A DNA stretch of 11,649 nucleotides from an uncultured Verrucomicrobiales bacterium. GTDB lineage: Bacteria; Verrucomicrobiota; Verrucomicrobiia; Limisphaerales; JACDHS01. The DNA lies in NCBI GenBank assembly GCA_937983475.1, contig CALJZV010000358.1, positions 1 to 11,649 of the forward strand, written 5' to 3'. Under the pieces are notes generated by a model that was given only the letters and a program-made list of their open reading frames with translations, was not told the DNA's origin and did no database searches. A program made the position numbers and the translations under genes. Positions 6,364-11,649 of the stretch are shown here, one piece after another (position 1 is the stretch's first letter; each line of letters begins with the position of its first letter).

Positions 6364-8202
6364 TCAGCGCACGGGCAACGGGGGTGGAATGAGAGTCAGC
6401 CCCTCGCGGACAAATTCAAAATAAAGCGGCCATGGAAACTCAAAAACCATGCGCTGCCCGTTAAGTTGAACGGCGGCGTAGGGATGATAGAACGGCGAGA
6501 AGCGACCCAGTTCCAGCTCAAGCACCTTGCGGTTACCGTTGCGACGCAGCTCAATCTGGATCCGGCGACCGGTTTCCTCACAACCGTATTTGGTGCGGTC
6601 TTTCTCGTCGTTGGCCACCCAGAATATGGCTCGCAATTCACCCAGGCGGTGCAGTGCTTCCTCGAGCAAAAAGGGATTGATGATGCCCTGTGAGCCTGGC
6701 GCCAATGACCAGGCTTCCTCACCGTTGCGGAGAAGTTTTCGGCTTTGCTCTTTTTGCAGGATGGTCACGCTGACGACGTTACTGACGGCGAAATGCCAGA
6801 CCTGCCGGTCGCGCATTTGCCATGAGGCCAGCGGCAGCAGTTCAAATTCCTGGCGGCTGATCGAAGTGACGCCCAAACCCTTGCCCCGCCGCACGAAGAC
6901 GCGTCCGTTGGTGGTGCCCGTTCCGATGTCCAGCGGCTCGACAAACGGCTCGAGCTGGCCGGTCACGCCGTTGGTCAGGGTTCCCTTGAGCAGCAGTTGA
7001 AACTGCGGCGGCTGCAACCCGTAGGCGGAAAAATCGGTGACCACGTCCTTCTCGAAATTCACCTCCATGTTGCTCAAAATGGCGAAGAGTTCCCCGACCA
7101 TTTCCGGGTCGGCATCGAAGGAGTCGCCGGCTTGGACGCGCCAGGTCCCGTTGGTGGCGCGAACCAGCGAGAACGCGTCGGCGCCCTGAATTTCAATGGT
7201 GTCCAGCAGATTTGTCGGCGACTGAATCAGCCGCCGGTCGCGAAAATCGACCGCTGGCGCGCGCCAGGGATCAAAGGCCTCGCCTGGCGCCAGGAAGACC
7301 GCGCTGTGTTGCACTCCGCGGGCGTAACTGTATCCGGGATAATTGGTCGCGGGAAAGCCGACATGAAGACCGGAGAGCAGATTGGTGCCTTCAAAAAAAA
7401 GCAGCTCCAGTTCCGGGTTCTGGGTCGGCGTCTCTGGCAGCCCAAACTTCTCAATGTCCAGCTCCGATTCCTCACCCAAAAAGCCGGCCACCCGCACTTT
7501 GCCTAGTTCCTCAATCATCTGGCGGATTTTTGCATTTGCCGCGCGCGAATCGAGCGGGCGGGTCATGCGCCAGAGGCGGTTGGTGGGATTGAGTTCCAGC
7601 CGCATGGCGCCGCTGGGCGTGCGAACCTCGATACCGTTGGCCAAGGTGATGCTGGAAACCGCGAAGGGAGTTCGCCACCCGTTCGCGTGAGCGGGCAGCA
7701 CATGGAGCAAGGCGGCATCCACCAGAAAATAGCCGTCTCCGCCCACGATCTGCAAAAACACCTGGTCACCAGGAACGGTGCGCGCGCCAACCAGAAGATG
7801 CCGCTGCGCGGCCCCGGACTGCACCATGATGGACAGGGCAGGCGCGTCGAAGCCAAATTCCACCGGGGCGTCCGGACGGTCGCGGATTTCCTCCGAAGTG
7901 ATCCGTGCCTGCCAATTCAATGCGGACAAGGCTTGGAGCATTTGAGTGACCTTCTCCTCATCGGCGGGATAGTCCACCGGCTTGGCGATCGCCCAGGCGC
8001 CGTTTAGTTTCTCCAGACGAATTTCCGGAAGGTCCTTGGGGCGGAGATGCACTGCGGTGACTTCAGCGGGATCCAGCCCAGGGAACACTCGCAAGTCCGG
8101 CAACTGGTCGCGCTGGGCCCGGTGAGGCCGCTCAAAAAACCAAATGGCGGCAAACATCGCGGCTGCCAACACCAAAAGCTGCCATGTGGTTCGCGATCGC
8201 AT
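6364..8202 (-). CDS. DUF4340 domain-containing membrane-anchored protein
   Basis: 612 residues with an N-terminal hydrophobic anchor (about 7-23, WQLLVLAAAMFAAIWFF), then repeated DUF4340-type units. The first has DLPEIRLEKLNGAWAIAKPVDYPADEEKVTQML, the usual pattern of a Trp-containing strand followed by a helix counting residues to be compared. Further units read GAMRLELNPTNRLWRMTRPLDSRAAN and FSLVRATNGTWRVQAGDSFDAD, so at least three units are visible. DUF4340 proteins are regularly encoded next to GldG/ABC-2 systems; their biochemical role is unknown, with the bulk predicted outside the cytoplasm. The start ATG at 8202 lies 12 nt after the GldG-family stop, with no clear Shine-Dalgarno, so translation probably depends on coupling. 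Length is typical for the verrucomicrobial type of this family, as far as I can judge. Confidence 0.85.
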   Translation of the reverse strand: MRSRTTWQLLVLAAAMFAAIWFFERPHRAQRDQLPDLRVFPGLDPAEVTAVHLRPKDLPEIRLEKLNGAWAIAKPVDYPADEEKVTQMLQALSALNWQARITSEEIRDRPDAPVEFGFDAPALSIMVQSGAAQRHLLVGARTVPGDQVFLQIVGGDGYFLVDAALLHVLPAHANGWRTPFAVSSITLANGIEVRTPSGAMRLELNPTNRLWRMTRPLDSRAANAKIRQMIEELGKVRVAGFLGEESELDIEKFGLPETPTQNPELELLFFEGTNLLSGLHVGFPATNYPGYSYARGVQHSAVFLAPGEAFDPWRAPAVDFRDRRLIQSPTNLLDTIEIQGADAFSLVRATNGTWRVQAGDSFDADPEMVGELFAILSNMEVNFEKDVVTDFSAYGLQPPQFQLLLKGTLTNGVTGQLEPFVEPLDIGTGTTNGRVFVRRGKGLGVTSISRQEFELLPLASWQMRDRQVWHFAVSNVVSVTILQKEQSRKLLRNGEEAWSLAPGSQGIINPFLLEEALHRLGELRAIFWVANDEKDRTKYGCEETGRRIQIELRRNGNRKVLELELGRFSPFYHPYAAVQLNGQRMVFEFPWPLYFEFVREGLTLIPPPLPVR

Positions 8203-8214
8203 GGGCCAACAACG

Positions 8215-9732
8215 TCAACTGCGGCGGCGGAACCAGACCAGCCCGCCAAAGGCCAGAATGCCGCCGGGCACGCCTGCCAGGAAAATCCATCGGATGGTTT
8301 TTAATTGGCCATCAGTCAACTCCAGCCGGTAGTCCTTGATCGGACGCGGGCCCAGCCCCTCGAGCAGATAAGCCGGCTGCGCCAGGAGCCAGTTGAGCGC
8401 AAACCCGGCGAAATAATGATTGGCCGCCGAATCCAGCAATTGATTGTTCAAGCAATGGGCATCGCCCACCGCCACGATGCGCGTGGCGCCCCGATCGGCG
8501 CTGACCCCCTGGATGCCTCCGTGTTCCACCGCGACCACCAGAGGAAAGGCGCCAGCCTTGTCCACGGTTTCCACTCGCCCGGCTTGCTGGACGTAATACC
8601 GGGCCACAGCGTTGGTGCCGGTGGCCGCAAGGATCTCAACCTTGGGCGGATCGGCGTTGGTGCCGAGGTTCAAGGCCCGGCCCATGGAGCGCGGCAGAAC
8701 CAGTTGCATGCGCAACCCCTCGGCGAACATCGCCTTGGTGACTGCATGCTGGGGATGAATTTGAGCGGTCAGCAAATCGTTGCTCGTCGGCGAATTCTCC
8801 TGGTCAAACACGACGTTCACGCCGGCCTCAATGCCCCATCGGGCCAGAATGGGCTCCCACCCGGTGTTGCCCGAAAGCAACGGATTATACAGCAACACCA
8901 GCAGGCGTCCGCCCCGCTGCAAGTAAGCGTCAATCGCGGACACTTCATTCTCGGCCAGTTGCGCCTTGGCCGGCCCGGCGATGATGAGCAACTGGCAATC
9001 GGTGGGCACCTGATTGGTGCCATGCAGCATCAACTTGTCCCATGCGACATTGGCCTCATCCTTGAGCATTGCGGCAAAACGCCCGTAGCCATTTTCAATT
9101 GTGGTGTTCTCCGGGTCCGCCTCGCCGTGGCCCTGAAGAAAATATGCCTTGAGCGGACGCGGATTGCAGACGCTGAAGATGGCCGAGGTGAAGAGCATTT
9201 CGCCGCGAAAGGCGGTGCGCCGAAACTCGCGGCTTTCACCCGCCAGCACCGCGCCGATGTCGTAATCCGATAGCTGATTGTGATAAATCGTGCGGGTGTT
9301 TCCCGCCGAGTCGAAGACGATGAAGTTTTTGTCCTTGAGGCCCGAGAGTTTGTATTTGCTCAACACCAGCGCCGCGTCGCCGTGATAGCGGGTGTAATCC
9401 ACGGTCCGCAGTTGGATGCGCGGATTAACATTGCGGTATTCCTTGAGCAGACCGTGAATCCAACTGTAGATGTCAGCCTCGCCTTGAACGTCGTAAAAAA
9501 TAGTGACATCCACGTCGTTGGTGACGGTTTGAAGCACTTTGAGCGTCTGGGGCGACAGGTCGAACCGCGAATGCTCCGCCAGGCGAATCCGCTGGTAATA
9601 TCCCGCCGCCAGATAGTTGGCCATCACCAGCAAGGCCAGCACCGCCACAATGGACAACACCAGGTTGATCAGCATGCCCCACCGGCGCGCGGCGGAGAAA
9701 CTGGGACGGTTGGTGGTGCTTTCGTTGGACAT
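8215..9732 (-). CDS. GldG-family ABC transporter auxiliary protein
   Basis: 505 residues with membrane segments at both ends (about 17-46, INLVLSIVAVLALLVMANYL, and 482-501) and a large presumed periplasmic region between. After the first segment, RLAEHSRFDLSPQTLKVLQTV and DVDVTIFYD match the start of GldG-like/ABC_transp_aux proteins. The middle has AYFLQGHGEADPE and LLIIAGPAKAQLAENEVSAIDAYLQRGGRLLVLL, the ThuA/GATase-like fold seen in the family. GldG partners GldA and GldF; in Bacteroidota these are linked to gliding motility and type 9 secretion, but in other phyla the same trio occurs without gliding. The start is 2 nt after the permease stop (TAACCATG), with GGAAG just upstream. No lesion seen. 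Confidence 0.9.
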   Translation of the reverse strand: MSNESTTNRPSFSAARRWGMLINLVLSIVAVLALLVMANYLAAGYYQRIRLAEHSRFDLSPQTLKVLQTVTNDVDVTIFYDVQGEADIYSWIHGLLKEYRNVNPRIQLRTVDYTRYHGDAALVLSKYKLSGLKDKNFIVFDSAGNTRTIYHNQLSDYDIGAVLAGESREFRRTAFRGEMLFTSAIFSVCNPRPLKAYFLQGHGEADPENTTIENGYGRFAAMLKDEANVAWDKLMLHGTNQVPTDCQLLIIAGPAKAQLAENEVSAIDAYLQRGGRLLVLLYNPLLSGNTGWEPILARWGIEAGVNVVFDQENSPTSNDLLTAQIHPQHAVTKAMFAEGLRMQLVLPRSMGRALNLGTNADPPKVEILAATGTNAVARYYVQQAGRVETVDKAGAFPLVVAVEHGGIQGVSADRGATRIVAVGDAHCLNNQLLDSAANHYFAGFALNWLLAQPAYLLEGLGPRPIKDYRLELTDGQLKTIRWIFLAGVPGGILAFGGLVWFRRRS

Positions 9733-9734
9733 GG

Positions 9735-10487
9735 TTACTTCCAGCGCCGGCTTTCGACGATGCGATGGGTGAAGAACAGGAAAAACAAAGTGGAACTCAG
9801 GTAAAAGGCCACAGCCCGCGTGTCGAGGATGCCCCGCGAAAAATCCTCCATGTGATCGAACATCGAAACATAGCGCAGCACGTCACTGGCCAGTCCCTCG
9901 CGCGGCGTGACCGCCTTGCCCAGAAACCCCATGAACACCAACGCCACACCCAGAAGCAGGCTGATCACCGCGGCGATGATCTGGTTGCGTGTCAGCGACG
10001 ATGCAAAGGCCCCGATGGCCATGAACAGGCAGCCAATCAGGAAAATGCCCGCAAACGCGCCGCCCACGCCTCCCCAGTCCAGCATCGCCGAGCCGCTGGA
10101 ATAATGTTGCAGCAACGCGATGTATCCCAACAGCGGCAGCGACATCAGCAGGAAAAACACCAGCGCGGCGGCAAACTTCGCCATCACAACGGTCAGATCG
10201 CTCACCGGCGCAGTCATTAGGGTTTCAAATGTTCCCGAGTATTTCTCCAGCGCGAACAGGCGCATGGTGATGACCGGCGTGGACAAGAGGAGTATGATCC
10301 AAAAATAAGTGGTGTTGAAAAACAACTCGGTCAGCGGCACGGGCACCGCCTCGCCTCGCAGCGCTTCGGCCAGGTTCCAGTAACTCAACCCCACCAGCAA
10401 GGCGACCGAAGCGATAATCACATATCCGCTGAGGGAGACAAAAAAGCCGGCCAACTCCCGCCGCATGAGGGTCACAAACGCCAGCAT
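9735..10487 (-). CDS. ABC-2 type permease (GldF-like)
   Basis: 250 residues with six predicted membrane segments at about 13-37, 52-76, 97-126, 140-165, 169-192 and 226-245. Between segments two and three, ALEKYSGTFETLMTAPVSD is the characteristic cytoplasmic coupling stretch of ABC-2 permeases. The protein would pair with the ATPase encoded just upstream and form the membrane channel of an exporter or mechanical complex; the substrate is unknown. The ATG overlaps the ATPase stop by one base (TGATG at 10485-10489) and is served by a strong GGAGG inside the ATPase tail. The size and topology fit GldF/NosY-like permeases; GldF-like is favoured by the adjoining GldG gene. Confidence 0.9.
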   Translation of the reverse strand: MLAFVTLMRRELAGFFVSLSGYVIIASVALLVGLSYWNLAEALRGEAVPVPLTELFFNTTYFWIILLLSTPVITMRLFALEKYSGTFETLMTAPVSDLTVVMAKFAAALVFFLLMSLPLLGYIALLQHYSSGSAMLDWGGVGGAFAGIFLIGCLFMAIGAFASSLTRNQIIAAVISLLLGVALVFMGFLGKAVTPREGLASDVLRYVSMFDHMEDFSRGILDTRAVAFYLSSTLFFLFFTHRIVESRRWK

Positions 10488-11449
10488 CAGTGAACCTCCT
10501 CCTCGCTCGGCCGGGTGACGCGCACATAAATGTCCTCCAGCGAATAGCGGCTGCGTGACAATTCGCGGAGCTTCCAGCCCCGGTCCTTGACGAGGGAAAA
10601 AACATCCCCGCGCAGGTCGGCTCCGTTGACCGGCGTCAATGCGCAGCGGAAATAATCGCCGTCCATGGGCGACACGTCAAAATGCTCCACCTCGGCCATC
10701 TGCTCCCAGCAGATTTTCAGGTCTTCCTCCGGCGCGGCAATCTCCGCCACGATCTGGCTGCCGCGCGTGAGGCTTTTTTGCAAGTTTTCCGGCGTGTCCG
10801 CCGCCAGGATCTTCCCCGAGCGCATGATGAGCACGCGGCTGCAGGTCATCTCGACTTCCGGCAAAATATGACTGGAAATCAGCACGGTGTGCTTGCCGGC
10901 CAGGTCCTTGATCAATTGGCGCACCGAGCGGATTTGGTCGGGATCCAGGCCGATCGTGGGCTCGTCGAGGATGATGAGGTCCGGATCATGCACCAGCGCG
11001 TCTGCCAGCCCGACACGCTGCTTGTAGCCTTTGGATAAATTGCCGATGATTTTTCGGCTCACATCAGTCAGGCCGCACTGGGCCAACACGGTGTCCACTC
11101 GGTCGCGCGTTCGGCTGCGGTTCAGCCCCTTCAACCGGGCCCGGAACTTCAAATACTCACGGACACGCATCTCGGGATAGAGCGGATTGTTTTCGGGCAT
11201 GTAACCGATGCGGCGGCGGACTTCATCAGCGTCCTTGAACACATCCAGCCCGGCCACGCGCGCGGTGCCAGAGGTGGCCGGAAGGAAACAGGAGAGAATC
11301 CGCATGGTGGTGCTTTTGCCCGCGCCGTTGGGGCCCAGCAGGCCGACAATCTCGCCCCGCTGCACGGAGAAGGACAAATCCGCGACGGCAACCTGGCCGG
11401 CGTAACGCTTGGTCAGGTTGGCAACTTCAATCATCAGCGGGTCTGTCAT
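10487..11449 (-). CDS. ABC transporter ATP-binding protein (GldA-like)
   Basis: 320 residues with a complete nucleotide-binding domain: Walker A GPNGAGKST (39-47), signature LSKGYKQRV (138-146) replacing LSGGQ, Walker B LIILDEPT (158-165) and the H-loop His194 in ISSH. The position of the Q-loop glutamine is taken by Glu86 in GYMPENNPLYPEM, as in other ATPases of this export-type subfamily. The final 80 residues form an accessory domain ending RPSEEEVH. It powers the ABC-2 permease directly downstream. Two starts are possible: ATG 11449 (used here, GAGG only 1 nt before it) or ATG 11434, giving MIEVANLTKRY as in many homologues. First recognised gene of the operon, 50 bp after another gene tail. 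Confidence 0.92.
   Translation of the reverse strand: MTDPLMIEVANLTKRYAGQVAVADLSFSVQRGEIVGLLGPNGAGKSTTMRILSCFLPATSGTARVAGLDVFKDADEVRRRIGYMPENNPLYPEMRVREYLKFRARLKGLNRSRTRDRVDTVLAQCGLTDVSRKIIGNLSKGYKQRVGLADALVHDPDLIILDEPTIGLDPDQIRSVRQLIKDLAGKHTVLISSHILPEVEMTCSRVLIMRSGKILAADTPENLQKSLTRGSQIVAEIAAPEEDLKICWEQMAEVEHFDVSPMDGDYFRCALTPVNGADLRGDVFSLVKDRGWKLRELSRSRYSLEDIYVRVTRPSEEEVH
10495..10502 (-). promoter_or_regulatory. Strong Shine-Dalgarno for the permease
   Basis: The minus strand reads GGAGGAGG here, with 7 nt to the permease ATG at 10487. It lies within the final Glu-Glu-Glu codons of the ATPase gene, so that the protein tail and the ribosome binding site share sequence. It is by far the best ribosome binding site among the operon genes. 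Confidence 0.7.
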
Positions 11450-11499
11450 ACCTCGGGCGCATAGTTTAGTGGAGGCTTCCTACCGGGCCAGCAAATTTC

Positions 11500-11649
11500 C
11501 TATCGGACTCGCAAATCCACCTTTCCGGGCGCCGCGAACAAAAACGCCCCTCGTTGTTGCACGAGTTGCAGCCCCAGGGTGACTTTTTCATTTTTCTGCC
11601 GGTCATAAAATACCCGGGCCGCGCCGACAACATCGTTCACCCCACGCCC
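11500..11649 (-). CDS. C-terminal fragment of an unidentified protein (5' end outside window)
   Basis: The minus strand is open from the window edge to a TAG at 11502-11500, giving 49 residues that include VVGAARVFYDRQKNEKV and LQLVQQRGAFLFAAPGKVDLRVR. The composition is protein-like, with strand-forming stretches and a basic end, and the frame is in the same direction as the ABC operon. The 50-bp gap to the ATPase start has no obvious terminator or promoter, so it may be the operon's first gene. The family is not recognised. Confidence 0.5.
   Translation of the reverse strand, partial: GRGVNDVVGAARVFYDRQKNEKVTLGLQLVQQRGAFLFAAPGKVDLRVR

Noticed and set aside
5435..6424. 329-codon plus-strand frame across the AsmA/DUF4340 junction
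   Set aside because: It is a shadow of two well-supported minus-strand genes and shows no motif or ribosome binding site.
11462..11499. tRNA-like string TAGTTTAGTGG
   Set aside because: It resembles a D-arm only; no matching anticodon stem, T arm or acceptor stem could be built around it.
11450..11499. Promoter for the ABC operon (TTGCTG and TAAACT on the minus strand)
   Set aside because: The -35 match is poor and the 20-nt spacing is outside the usual range.

Overview
The window most resembles a chromosome segment of a Gram-negative bacterium of the Verrucomicrobiota (Pedosphaera/Limisphaerales-like). The inference rests on moderately high GC content, a GldA/GldF/GldG-type ABC cassette joined to a DUF4340 protein, periplasmic proteins unusually rich in Thr-Asn dipeptides, and DUF433/DUF5615 and PIN toxin-antitoxin pairs typical of such genomes. 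No rRNA or tRNA gene is present to fix the taxonomy, so it stays an inference.

Left third (1-2291), an accessory or defence-like patch: the tail of an unidentified gene (1-204), a DUF433 antitoxin and DUF5615 toxin pair (329-930), a convergent vsr-family mismatch endonuclease (893-1411, minus strand) carrying an unusual in-frame insert with a palindrome just before its catalytic Asp, and a second toxin-antitoxin pair with a PIN toxin (1596-2215). Both pairs have start/stop overlaps (ATGA and GTGA), as expected for translational coupling. A weak terminator-like hairpin follows the PIN gene.

Middle (2333-3298): a complete XerC/XerD-type tyrosine recombinase on the plus strand, with all expected catalytic residues, running tail to tail into the next operon with 15 bp between stop codons.

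Right two thirds (3314-11449, minus strand, transcribed right to left): a tight five-gene operon. Its order is ABC ATPase (GldA-like), ABC-2 permease (GldF-like), GldG-family auxiliary protein, DUF4340 protein, and a 1015-residue AsmA-like protein. Junctions are 1 nt overlap, 2 nt, 12 nt and 2 nt, so the genes are almost certainly co-transcribed. The likely arrangement is an ATPase-permease pair in the inner membrane, two membrane-anchored proteins with large periplasmic parts, and a long AsmA-type protein that could bridge or organise the envelope. The substrate cannot be read from sequence. A further minus-strand gene tail (11500-11649) lies 50 bp upstream and may be an earlier operon member.

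No CRISPR array, insertion sequence, tRNA or rRNA was found. The most unusual items are the in-frame palindromic insert in the vsr gene and the coupling of a Gld-type ABC cassette with a giant AsmA-like protein.
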